From NCBI RefSeq assembly GCF_902729435.1, contig NZ_CACVCG010000036.1, forward strand, positions 1-64,000: a DNA stretch of 64,000 nucleotides, written 5' to 3'. Origin of the DNA: Magnetospirillum sp. UT-4 (GTDB lineage: Bacteria > Pseudomonadota > Alphaproteobacteria > Rhodospirillales > Magnetospirillaceae). Shown in pieces: positions 8,738 through 15,445 of this stretch. The notes under the pieces were generated by a model. That model was not told the origin of the DNA. It saw nothing but the letters and a program-made list of their open reading frames with translations, and did not search any database. The first letter of the stretch is position 1; every line of letters begins with the position of its first letter. The position numbers and the translations under genes are program-made.

Positions 8738-8761
8738 GTCACCCCTGGGCGCTAAGGTGAC
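8738..8761. promoter_or_regulatory. Dyad GTCACC...GGTGAC in front of the 138-aa gene
   Basis: GTCACC (8738-8743) and GGTGAC (8756-8761) form a 6-bp inverted repeat. The same 9-mer GTCACCCCT occurs at 11752-11760 in front of the nucleotidyltransferase/rtcB divergent region, where AGGGTGAC (11833-11840) is the inverse partner. It may be an operator for the local WYL regulator. The right arm also overlaps the ribosome-binding site, so chance similarity is possible. Confidence 0.3.
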
Positions 8762-8764
8762 GAC

Positions 8765-9181
8765 ATGAACGTCCCCCTTGTGCCCATGGCGACCACGGAT
8801 GCCCCGCACGCCGCAATCTGGCGGCTTGAGGATGATGTTCTGGTCGAGGAGGGTGACGGATGGCGGCGTCTTTATGGGCGCTGGGACAAGACATTCGGGT
8901 GCTGGACCGTTCCATTGCCGGCGGAGGATCCAGATACCTGGGTTCCCTTTGAACCCGACTGGCCGGTCCTTGGGCGCCACGGAACATGGCTGCTTCCCGA
9001 CGGCCCGCACGACGAATCCTGGTACGCCTCGCGCGCCGCCATTGCCGCCTATTTCTCCCTGATCCCCTTGCCGATCCGCCGGCTGGTGTCATCCTTTGGG
9101 TCGCGGCAATGGCCTCTGCTAGAAGCCATCTGGCGTGATCCGCAAGTGGCCCGGACCATCGATACCGAGGCTCAGCCGTAA
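8765..9181 (+). CDS. Hypothetical protein, Trp-rich
   Basis: 138 aa starting after AAGGTGACGAC. No recognised family. It is rich in tryptophan (about nine) and proline, with a WRLEDDVLVEEGDGWRRLYGRWDK start, and has no signal peptide or membrane helix. It converges with and overlaps by 10 bp the 3' end of the minus-strand 135-aa gene. Lying inside the RNA-repair cluster, it may be an accessory of it. Confidence 0.55.
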   Translation: MNVPLVPMATTDAPHAAIWRLEDDVLVEEGDGWRRLYGRWDKTFGCWTVPLPAEDPDTWVPFEPDWPVLGRHGTWLLPDGPHDESWYASRAAIAAYFSLIPLPIRRLVSSFGSRQWPLLEAIWRDPQVARTIDTEAQP

Positions 9182-9579
9182 CCAACACCCCGCCAGGCGA
9201 GATGAAGGAACAGCCATCCCAATTCGACGATGGCGTCGTCTTCCGGGCACCAGCGGGAAATCCGCTGCCGACGGCTTCCAAACATGCCCTCGAAGTCCCA
9301 GGTTTCGCCATCCAACCCGATTCGCCGATCATCCTCAGGAAGGGACCAGAAATCGGCTCGTTCCAGCGCTTCGATCAATGCCGCCCACTCCTCGCGCGTC
9401 AGGTGGCGCAGCACCTTGCGCCGCCCCAGCCAGGGGTCGAACCAGGAGCCGGTGGCGAGCCATGCGGTCAGCATCATCCAGTCGCCGGTCCGGGCGATCC
9501 GGATGGCGGTGTCGGGCTCGAACGACGGATGGAGATGAAACGAGTAGGCCTCGTCGCCTTCAAGATCGAGCCCGATCAT
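9172..9579 (-). CDS. Hypothetical protein in the nucleotidyltransferase operon
   Basis: 135 aa. Its ATG lies 7 bp after the RlaP-type gene, and the TGAGG of that stop doubles as its ribosome-binding site, so it is co-translated with the nucleotidyltransferases. No known family; many Trp residues, EEWAALIEALERADFW and acidic clusters. Its conserved-looking placement as the third gene of a nucleotidyltransferase operon makes it a candidate new RNA-repair component or inhibitor. Confidence 0.6.
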   Translation of the reverse strand: MIGLDLEGDEAYSFHLHPSFEPDTAIRIARTGDWMMLTAWLATGSWFDPWLGRRKVLRHLTREEWAALIEALERADFWSLPEDDRRIGLDGETWDFEGMFGSRRQRISRWCPEDDAIVELGWLFLHLAWRGVGYG

Positions 9580-9586
9580 TGCGGCC

Positions 9587-10399
9587 TCAGCATGAAAGGG
9601 CCTCGCGGTTCGCCCCCGTCATCGACCGCAGGAACAGCGCCTGGGCCTTGTCGATCAGGCTGGGATCGAGCGCCGGCACGCGGGGCGACTGGGCCTGCGC
9701 CAACCTGAATTCCTCCCGCACGAAACGGTCGATCTCGGAAATGCGCTCCCCCTCGCCCATCTCCGACGAAATCGCCTTGCGCGCCAGGAGGTCGTCAATG
9801 GCAGCCCGCAGCGACGGCGCCAGGTCGATGCCGGCGAGCAGGGTGGGCAGGTCCATGGGCACGCGGCCATGCTTGTGCGTGCGTTCCCAGCGCAATGCCG
9901 CTGCCGGACGCAGACAGTAGAAGTACTTCTTGATTGCCACCCGTTCGCGGCCGTCGATCTGACTGCGGAACTGGTTAAGGCCAAGATGAAGGTAATGGTG
10001 ACGGGCCGCTTTGCGATGATCGATCTGATTGGCAAGGTATCCGAGGTCGGTCATGGCCGGCCCCTCCCGGTAGATGATGGGAGAGTTCAGCCATTCCAGC
10101 AGTGCAGGATTTGCCTTCAGAAGAAGAAGCAGTGCCTTCTGGATATCCCAGCCGTTGACGTCCATTCCGTCTTCGATGGGCAACTCGATGACGTCGCGGC
10201 GCTTTTCCAACGACAGGTACCACTCGACCGGTCGTGCGTAGACAAAGCGGACATCGTAATCGCTGTCCGGCGAGGCGAAACCCCAGGCACGGCTTCCAGA
10301 TTCTACGGCAAACAGGATGCGAATGCCGTGCTCGCGCTCGACACGATCAAGGATGGCGCCAACCCGCCCACGCACATCGTCCGAAATTCCCTGTGACAT
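9587..10399 (-). CDS. RlaP-type nucleotidyltransferase (RNA repair)
   Basis: 270 aa, cytosolic. Start supported by GGAGGG nine bases upstream. A polymerase-beta-fold catalytic core: GSRAWG at 35-40 and DSDYDVR at 45-51 supply the Gly-Ser and the paired acidic metal ligands, followed by a long helical region (YFYCLRPAAALRW). This matches the predicted nucleotidyltransferase family PF10127 (RlaP), named for its association with RNA-ligase loci; its substrate is thought to be RNA ends. It lies downstream of a CCA-adding-type enzyme and near rtcB, the expected setting. An aminoglycoside-type nucleotidyltransferase role is less likely. Confidence 0.85.
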   Translation of the reverse strand: MSQGISDDVRGRVGAILDRVEREHGIRILFAVESGSRAWGFASPDSDYDVRFVYARPVEWYLSLEKRRDVIELPIEDGMDVNGWDIQKALLLLLKANPALLEWLNSPIIYREGPAMTDLGYLANQIDHRKAARHHYLHLGLNQFRSQIDGRERVAIKKYFYCLRPAAALRWERTHKHGRVPMDLPTLLAGIDLAPSLRAAIDDLLARKAISSEMGEGERISEIDRFVREEFRLAQAQSPRVPALDPSLIDKAQALFLRSMTGANREALSC

Positions 10400-10474
10400 C
10401 TCTCAGTCCCTCCAGTCTCTGGCAATCATGGAGGGAGGCCGTGACCATTTTGGACACGGGACAGATTGCATCGG

Positions 10475-11728
10475 TCATTGTGACAGGGCGCCGCGGATCG
10501 CTTCCGCGCGGCGCTGGAACAACACCGCAGCAAGCCCCGGCCCCGGCTGATGGCCGCTGGCGACCAGGTCACGGGCGATGACGGTGTTGGCGGCGGCCAG
10601 GGCCTGCCTCCAGCGGGAAGCCTCGGAAAACGCCTCCTCCTCCCGCCCGAGCCGGCCGCGACGATCGGCCTCGGCGACAATCAGCAGCGCCTCCAGTCGC
10701 TCGGGGCGGTGAAAGGCGTCGGCGGCGGCCAGCACCTCCAGCACGGTGCCGGGACGCAATTCGGCTATCTTCGAGATCAGGCCGTGCCAGGTGGCCGCCA
10801 ATTGCCCAAGATCGGCCCAATGATTGGGGCCGCCAAGGCGACGGACCAAGGGACGAACCAGCTCGGCCCCTCGGGCTTCATGGCCGGAATGGCGCGGCCA
10901 ATCCTCGCGCGGGGTCACGCCCTTGCCGAGATCATGGACCAGCGCGGCGAAACGCACGGCCGCGTCGTCGGAGAGGACGGCAGCCCTGTCCACCACCATC
11001 ATGGTGTGCAGGCCGGTGTCGATCTCGGGGTGGAATTTCGCCCGCTGCGGTACGCCGAACAGGGCGTCGAGTTCGGGAAGGATGGCGGCCAGCGCCCCCA
11101 CCCGATGCAGCGCCACGAAGAAGCGGCTGGGACAGGGCGTTGCCAGTGCCTTTTCCAACTCCAGCCACAGCCGCTCGGGCGTAGATGTCGCCAGAACGCC
11201 GGTCGCAGACAGCCGCACCATCTCCGCCTCCGTTTCGGGCGCGATCGAAAACCCGTCCAGCCTGGCAGCCAGGCGGGCGGCGCGAAGGATGCGGATCGGG
11301 TCCTCGGCTAGGCTGTCGCCGATGTGACGAATGACCCTTCCACCAAGGTCGGCCGCGCCGCCGGTCGGGTCGATCAGCCCGCCGTCGGCATCCATGGCCA
11401 TGGCGTTTATGGTGAAGTCGCGGTGGCGAAGGTCATCCTCCAGGGTGGCGGCGGGATGGAATCCGGCGCGCTCACCCCATCCCGTGCGGGCCAGGGCATA
11501 TTCCTCGGCGGTCTCTAGGTGGAGAAAGACCGGAAAGCCCTTGCCCACCCGCTGAAACCCGCGCGCAGCCATATCCTCGGGCGTGGCCCCCACCACCACC
11601 CAATCGCGGTCGCGCACCGGCACCCCCAACAGCCGGTCCCGCACGCAGCCGCCGACGAGGAAGGCCTTCAATCCGCCCGGTATCCCTGGTGCCACCTCAC
11701 GGCCTCCGCTGTTCCTCGTCCGAAGCAT
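10475..11728 (-). CDS. tRNA nucleotidyltransferase / CCA-adding-type enzyme with HD domain
   Basis: 417 aa from the ATG at 11728 (a TTG six codons upstream is possible). Class II polymerase-beta head: GGCVRD (26-31), RDRDW (39-43, metal-binding Asp pair) and RHRDFTINAMA near 95-105, then an RNA-binding domain (EDPIRILRAARLAARL). An HD phosphohydrolase motif, VHDLGKG, is near 264-270. This is the arrangement of multifunctional CCA repair enzymes, which rebuild or repair tRNA 3' ends; HD activity can remove 2',3'-cyclic phosphates. As the first gene of a leftward operon with RlaP and opposite rtcB, it is probably an RNA-repair paralogue rather than the housekeeping cca. Confidence 0.88.
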   Translation of the reverse strand: MLRTRNSGGREVAPGIPGGLKAFLVGGCVRDRLLGVPVRDRDWVVVGATPEDMAARGFQRVGKGFPVFLHLETAEEYALARTGWGERAGFHPAATLEDDLRHRDFTINAMAMDADGGLIDPTGGAADLGGRVIRHIGDSLAEDPIRILRAARLAARLDGFSIAPETEAEMVRLSATGVLATSTPERLWLELEKALATPCPSRFFVALHRVGALAAILPELDALFGVPQRAKFHPEIDTGLHTMMVVDRAAVLSDDAAVRFAALVHDLGKGVTPREDWPRHSGHEARGAELVRPLVRRLGGPNHWADLGQLAATWHGLISKIAELRPGTVLEVLAAADAFHRPERLEALLIVAEADRRGRLGREEEAFSEASRWRQALAAANTVIARDLVASGHQPGPGLAAVLFQRRAEAIRGALSQ

Positions 11729-11784
11729 GAGCGGCGGACGTGACAAACTCGGTCACCCCTGCCATTCGATGCCCGGATGCAGGC

Positions 11785-11814
11785 TTGCGCCACGCCTCGG
11801 CGTCACTGTATAAT
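11785..11814 (+). promoter_or_regulatory. Likely promoter of the leader RNA / rtcB
   Basis: TTGCGC (11785-11790), an 18-bp spacer, and a consensus TATAAT (11809-11814). Predicted start near 11821, giving a leader of about 250 bases before rtcB. Confidence 0.5.
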
Positions 11815-11845
11815 GCCACATCTTTCGCTTGAAGGGTGACCACCT

Positions 11846-11953
11846 GTGACACGGTTCCGCTCATATCCTGCCAACATCAAAGCCGCGGCCATATCCGCGA
11901 GCCTGATGTTCGTGCTGGGTGATTGCACCCGCTCCAGGGAGGGAGCCATGTAG
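11846..11953 (+). CDS. Possible 35-aa leader peptide
   Basis: A GTG-started frame preceded by GAAGGGTGA encodes a basic N-terminus, a hydrophobic stretch (AAAISASLMFVLGDC) and a short tail, ending 35 bases before the terminator stem upstream of rtcB. It could be a small membrane peptide or a translated leader coupling translation to attenuation. Weak evidence: no homology, unusual start. Confidence 0.25.
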   Translation: MTRFRSYPANIKAAAISASLMFVLGDCTRSREGAM

Positions 11954-11987
11954 GCGGAAGCACCCGTCATACAGGGCTGGTTTCGAA

Positions 11988-12032
11988 CCGACGCCCCTCC
12001 CAGGAAATCCTGCGGAGGGGCGTCGGTTTTTT
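11988..12032 (+). terminator. Strong intrinsic terminator / attenuator before rtcB
   Basis: A 13-bp perfect stem (11988-12000 with 12014-12026, arm CCGACGCCCCTCC), topped by an inner CAGGA/TCCTG stem, is followed by TTTTTT. rtcB begins 38 bases later, so either rtcB has another promoter or transcription reads through conditionally. Confidence 0.9.
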
Positions 12033-12069
12033 ATTGGCCGCTTGGATACAGGCGACCGGAGGTGACGAG

Positions 12070-13287
12070 ATGGCGAATTACGATTTCATCCCAGTCGAGG
12101 GCGGCGTACCGATCAAGGCGTGGACCAACGGCGTGCCGGTCGAAGACATGGCCCGGAGCCAACTGGGCAACGTCGCCGGCCTGCCCTTCGTGTTCCACCA
12201 TGTCGCCGCCATGCCCGACGTCCATTGGGGCATGGGCGCCACGGTGGGCAGCGTGATCGCCACCAAGGGCGCCATCATTCCCGCGGCGGTCGGCGTCGAT
12301 ATCGGCTGCGGCATGATGGCGGTGCGGACCACTGTGCGGGCCGAGCACCTGCCCGACGATCTGCACCCCATCCGCACCGCCATCGAGGCGGCGGTCCCCC
12401 ACGGCCGCACCGACGACGGCGGCCCCAACGACCGGGGCACCTGGGGCGATCCGCCCGAGGCGGCCGCTGCGGCATGGGCGGAATTGGCGCCCGGTTTCGC
12501 CCGCATCCGCGAGGCCCAGCCCAAGGTGGCCAGCGGCAAGACCGTGGAACACCTGGGCACGCTCGGCACCGGCAACCACTTCATCGAGCTTTGCCTGGAC
12601 GAGTCCGGCGCCGTGTGGGTGATGCTGCATTCCGGCTCGCGCGGCATCGGCAACCGGATCGGCTCGGTATTCATCGAGTTGGCGAAGAAGGACATGAAAC
12701 GGTTCTTCATCCGCCTGCCGGACGCCGACCTCGCTTACTTCCCCGAGGGCACGGAGCATTTCGCCCAGTACATGCACGCGGTGTCGTGGGCGCAGAAATT
12801 CGCCCGCACCAACCGCCAGCTGATGATGGACGCGGTGCTGCTGGCGCTGGGGCGGTTCTTTCCCGACGTGGCCGTGGATGAGATGGCGGTGAACTGCCAT
12901 CACAACTACGTCAACACCGAGAAGCATTTTGGCCAGACCGTGCTGCTGACCCGCAAGGGAGCGGTGCGGGCGCAACACGGCGACCTTGGCATCATTCCCG
13001 GCTCCATGGGGGCGAAGTCGTTCATCGTGCGGGGCAAGGGCAACCCGGAAAGCTTCTGCTCGTGCTCGCACGGGGCTGGGCGAGCCATGAGCCGCAATGC
13101 CGCCAAGAAGCGGTTCACGCTGGAGGATCACGCCCATGCCACCGCCGGTGTGGAATGCCGCAAGGATGCCGACGTCCTCGACGAAACGCCTGGGGCCTAC
13201 AAGGACATCGACGCGGTCATGGCCGCCCAAGCCGATCTGGTTGAGATCGTCCACACGCTGAAGCAGGTTGTCTGTGTGAAGGGGTGA
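12070..13287 (+). CDS. rtcB: RtcB RNA-splicing/repair ligase
   Basis: 405 aa, start set by GGAGGTGACGAG. RtcB joins RNA 2',3'-cyclic-phosphate or 3'-phosphate ends to 5'-OH ends using GTP and Mn2+. All family landmarks are present: PDVHWGMGATVG, the Mn-binding Cys near 79 in GVDIGCGMM, GTGNHFIEL, HSGSRGIGN, NCHHNYV, and the guanylated His near 335 in CSHGAGR, ending with ETPGAYKDI. Length equals that of the E. coli enzyme. No rtcA and no rtcR (sigma-54 regulator) are adjacent; instead it is followed by Y-RNA-like genes and a Ro protein and faces nucleotidyltransferases, so the locus handles damaged or cleaved tRNA or other structured RNA. Probably controlled by the leader attenuator and the WYL protein. 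Confidence 0.97.
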   Translation: MANYDFIPVEGGVPIKAWTNGVPVEDMARSQLGNVAGLPFVFHHVAAMPDVHWGMGATVGSVIATKGAIIPAAVGVDIGCGMMAVRTTVRAEHLPDDLHPIRTAIEAAVPHGRTDDGGPNDRGTWGDPPEAAAAAWAELAPGFARIREAQPKVASGKTVEHLGTLGTGNHFIELCLDESGAVWVMLHSGSRGIGNRIGSVFIELAKKDMKRFFIRLPDADLAYFPEGTEHFAQYMHAVSWAQKFARTNRQLMMDAVLLALGRFFPDVAVDEMAVNCHHNYVNTEKHFGQTVLLTRKGAVRAQHGDLGIIPGSMGAKSFIVRGKGNPESFCSCSHGAGRAMSRNAAKKRFTLEDHAHATAGVECRKDADVLDETPGAYKDIDAVMAAQADLVEIVHTLKQVVCVKG

Positions 13288-13324
13288 CCGGAATTGTCAC
13301 CAATAGGTGAGAGAAGAGTGCAAC

Positions 13325-13442
13325 GGCCGCCGGGCCGGAAGGTTTTGGTTATCGCTCCTGGACCGGGACAGCGCCGGTCGCCACGGCTCATACCGTGGTC
13401 AACACGCCAAGACCGCCAACACGCCCGGCGGACATTATTTTT
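13325..13442 (+). ncRNA. Y-RNA-like ncRNA 1
   Basis: Outer stem 13327-13335 (CCGCCGGGC) with 13423-13431 (9 bp, perfect), then an internal loop CGGAA opposite GCCAACAC, then inner stem GGTTTTGG (13341-13348) with CCAAGACC (13407-13414, one G-U). The 75-nt head holds further hairpins such as CCACGG/CCGTGG. The outer stem is followed by TTATTTTT, an intrinsic terminator. The same plan recurs in three following hairpins; bacterial Y RNAs bind the Ro (TROVE) protein through such an interrupted stem, and a TROVE gene follows. Confidence 0.7.
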
Positions 13443-13443
13443 C

Positions 13444-13580
13444 GGCTCCTGGGCCGGAGTGGTTGGGTTAACGATAATGCCTGGGACGCGGGTTCGAATC
13501 CCGCCGGCAGCCACCCTAGTGGCACCGTATCGTGGGTGGTCACAGGCTTCTTCCCAACTACGCCAACACGCCCAGGAACC
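13444..13580 (+). ncRNA. Y-RNA-like ncRNA 2 with tRNA-like T arm
   Basis: Outer stem CCTGGGC (13448-13454) with GCCCAGG (13570-13576), extended by pairs toward 13444/13580. The inner stem pairs GTGGTTGGG with CCCAACTAC, with CGGA opposite GCCAACAC between them. The head contains GCGGG-TTCGAAT-CCCGC (13488-13504), exactly a 5-bp/7-nt tRNA T arm. Y-RNA-like (Yrl) molecules of bacteria are known to carry tRNA-mimic domains. No T tract directly follows, so it may be co-transcribed with ncRNA 3. Confidence 0.68.
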
Positions 13581-13588
13581 GCTTGAAT

Positions 13589-13725
13589 GCGGAGCGGGCC
13601 GGAGTGGTTGGATCACCGGTAGCTGGCTGGCGGCCAGCAGGCGACTGTAAATCGCCGTGACGCCCGAGATGCCCGGGTCCGATGGAACATCCAGCCGCGC
13701 GTCACGCCCGCTCCGCCAGTTTTTT
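13589..13725 (+). ncRNA. Y-RNA-like ncRNA 3 with tRNA-Tyr-like anticodon arm
   Basis: Perfect 11-bp outer stem GCGGAGCGGGC (13589-13599) with 13706-13716, then CGGAGT opposite GCGCGTCAC, and inner stem GGTTGGAT with ATCCAGCC. The head folds like a tRNA: hairpin GCTGGC/GCCAGC (13622-13638, D-arm position), then GGCGA-CTGTAAA-TCGCC (13640-13656), an ideal anticodon arm with a GTA (Tyr) anticodon. It ends in TTTTTT (13720-13725), a clear terminator. It lacks a tRNA acceptor stem, so it is a mimic rather than a tRNA gene. Confidence 0.72.
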
Positions 13726-13726
13726 C

Positions 13727-13811
13727 GGTCCTGCCGGGCCGGATGGTTTCGGTTACCGCGCTCAAAACGCTCCTTGGAAAGGCCGAAACCAACGACACGT
13801 CCGGCAGGACC
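13727..13811 (+). ncRNA. Y-RNA-like ncRNA 4 (minimal form)
   Basis: Perfect 11-bp outer stem GGTCCTGCCGG (13727-13737) with 13801-13811, the same GCCGGAT opposite AACGACACG internal loop as its neighbours, and a perfect 8-bp inner stem GGTTTCGG (13745-13752) with CCGAAACC (13783-13790). The short head has no tRNA-like arms. It ends 27 bases before the Ro gene ATG, overlapping that gene's 5' leader, so besides acting as a Y RNA it might let the Ro protein bind and control its own mRNA. Confidence 0.65.
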
Positions 13812-13837
13812 AACCAGACACATAAGGAGGGTAAACG

Positions 13838-15442
13838 ATGACGTACCGACGGCTTTTCAGCCTTCGTCAGGCCGTACCCCAGAACGCGGTTCCGCAAAGC
13901 GAGCCGCTGCCGGGGCAGAGTCTCAACAATGCCGGCGGCCACTGGTATGAAGTGGGCGATTGGGGGCAGTTGGACCGCTTCCTGCTGCTGGGCTCAGAGG
14001 GCGGCACCTACTATGTGGGCGAGCGGGCCCTCACCCGCGACAACGCCATGGCCGTGCAGCGATGCCTGATTGAGGACGGCCAGCGGGTGGTCGCCCGCAC
14101 CGTCGAAATCAGCCAGGCCGGTCGGGCACCGCGCAACGACCCTGCCCTGTTCGTGCTGGCCATGGCCGCGGCGGCGGAAGACGAAGCGACTCGCCGTGCC
14201 GCCCTGTCCGCGATTCCCTTGGTCGCCCGGACCGGCACCCATATCCTGGCCTTCGCCGATATGATCGAAGGCTTCCGCGGCTGGGGCCGCGGGCTGCGGC
14301 GTGGCGTGGCGCGGTGGTTCACCGCCCAGGATCCCAACCGGCTGGCGCTTCAGGCAGTGAAATACATGAATCGGGGCGGCTGGGCACTGCGCGATCTGCT
14401 GCGCCTTGCCCATCCGTTGACCGACGAGGCTGCGACGCGCGTGTTGTTCGACTGGATCGCCCACCCCAACCAAGCGGATGCGGTCGGCGCCGCCCGCGCC
14501 GCCTTCCCGCTGGTCGATGGCCTCTACCGGATCCGTGAGGCGAGCGGGCCGACCGAGGCGGCGGCGATCATCCGCAACCGGAGATTGCCGCGCGAAGCCG
14601 TGCCGACCGAACTGCTGACCGCACCAGAGGTGTGGGAGTCCTTGCTGGCCGACATGCCGCTGGGTGCGCTGATCCGCAACCTGGGCAAGCTCAGCCAGGT
14701 TGGTCTGCTGAACGTTGGCTCTGAGGCCGCCGCGACCATTGTCCGACGACTCGCCGACGGCGAGGCATTGTCGCGCGCCAGGATTCACCCTGTGCAGGTT
14801 CTGTTGGCGCTGAAAACCTATGCCCAGGGGCACGGTGAACGCGGCAAGCTGAACTGGACTCCGGTTCCGGCGGTGGTGGACGCGCTCGACGGCGCCTTCG
14901 ACCGGGCCTTCGCCGCCATCGAGCCGACCGGCAAGCGCCTCCTCGTGGGGGTCGATGTCTCGGGTTCCATGCATGGCACGCGCTGCGCCGGCTCGCCAAC
15001 CCTGTCCGCCATAGAGGCGGCGGCGTCCATGGCGATGGCCTTCGTGCGAACCGAACGGCAGGTGGAGGTGGTGGCCTTCGACACCGAACTGCACAGCGCC
15101 CCGCTCACCCCTCGTCAGCGGCTTGACGACGTGGTGCGCCTGTTCGGTCAGTGGCAGGGTGGGACGGATATCGCCTTGCCGATCTCCTACGCGCTGGAGC
15201 GGAAGCTGGAGGTCGATGCCATCGTCGTCATCACCGACAACGAAACCTGGGCCGGTCGGCAGCATCCGATTCAGGCGCTCAAGCGGTATCGTGAAACCGT
15301 CAATCCGGCAGCGAAGGCGGTGGTGCTGGCGGCAACAGCCAATGCCGGCTCGGTGGTGCCCGACGATGACCCGCTGTCGCTCGGCTGCGCCGGCTTCGAC
15401 GCCGCCGTGCCGCAGGTGGTGACCGGGTTCCTGAAGGGGTGA
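13838..15442 (+). CDS. rsr: TROVE-domain Ro60-type RNA-binding protein (Rsr)
   Basis: 534 aa, start after AAGGAGG. Residues about 15-340 form the TROVE HEAT-repeat ring (SLNNAGGHWYEVGDWGQLDRFLLLGSEGGTYYVGERAL split by repeats), and about 365-534 a von Willebrand A domain with the MIDAS motif DVSGS near 372-376 and later ITDNETWAG. Ro/Rsr proteins bind Y RNAs on the outside of the ring and misfolded RNA ends inside, and in bacteria deliver RNAs to exonucleases. It lies directly behind four Y-RNA-like hairpins and rtcB, a coherent RNA surveillance and repair unit. Confidence 0.95.
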   Translation: MTYRRLFSLRQAVPQNAVPQSEPLPGQSLNNAGGHWYEVGDWGQLDRFLLLGSEGGTYYVGERALTRDNAMAVQRCLIEDGQRVVARTVEISQAGRAPRNDPALFVLAMAAAAEDEATRRAALSAIPLVARTGTHILAFADMIEGFRGWGRGLRRGVARWFTAQDPNRLALQAVKYMNRGGWALRDLLRLAHPLTDEAATRVLFDWIAHPNQADAVGAARAAFPLVDGLYRIREASGPTEAAAIIRNRRLPREAVPTELLTAPEVWESLLADMPLGALIRNLGKLSQVGLLNVGSEAAATIVRRLADGEALSRARIHPVQVLLALKTYAQGHGERGKLNWTPVPAVVDALDGAFDRAFAAIEPTGKRLLVGVDVSGSMHGTRCAGSPTLSAIEAAASMAMAFVRTERQVEVVAFDTELHSAPLTPRQRLDDVVRLFGQWQGGTDIALPISYALERKLEVDAIVVITDNETWAGRQHPIQALKRYRETVNPAAKAVVLAATANAGSVVPDDDPLSLGCAGFDAAVPQVVTGFLKG

Positions 15443-15445
15443 TCG

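Larger units (their letters stand above)
11821..12032 (+). ncRNA. Structured leader RNA with terminator upstream of rtcB
   Basis: Between the predicted promoter and rtcB lie a GGGTG/CACCC hairpin (about 11918-11931), a GCTCC/GGAGC hairpin, a T-arm-like GGTTTCGAACC (11979-11989) that overlaps the base of a terminator, and that terminator. Such a layout fits either a small RNA of about 210 nt or an attenuator that lets rtcB be read only when an alternative fold forms, for example GGTTTCGAACC pairing against the terminator base. No known riboswitch recognised. Confidence 0.4.

Noticed and set aside
10440-10475. Sigma-54 promoter as in rtcR-controlled RNA-repair operons (TTGGACAC...TTGCA)
   Set aside because: The GG-N10-GC spacing required for sigma-54 is not met, and no rtcR-like activator is present.
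13470-13520. A genuine tRNA gene, because of the perfect T arm near 13488-13504
   Set aside because: No 7-bp acceptor stem or D arm in correct spacing; the arm sits inside a longer Y-RNA-like hairpin.
13640-13656. A genuine tRNA-Tyr, because of the GTA anticodon arm
   Set aside because: Flanks do not provide an acceptor stem or CCA; they pair as the long Y-type stem instead.
13321-13811. CRISPR array, because CAACACGCC-type strings recur
   Set aside because: Repeats are short, unevenly spaced and paired within hairpins; no cas genes.
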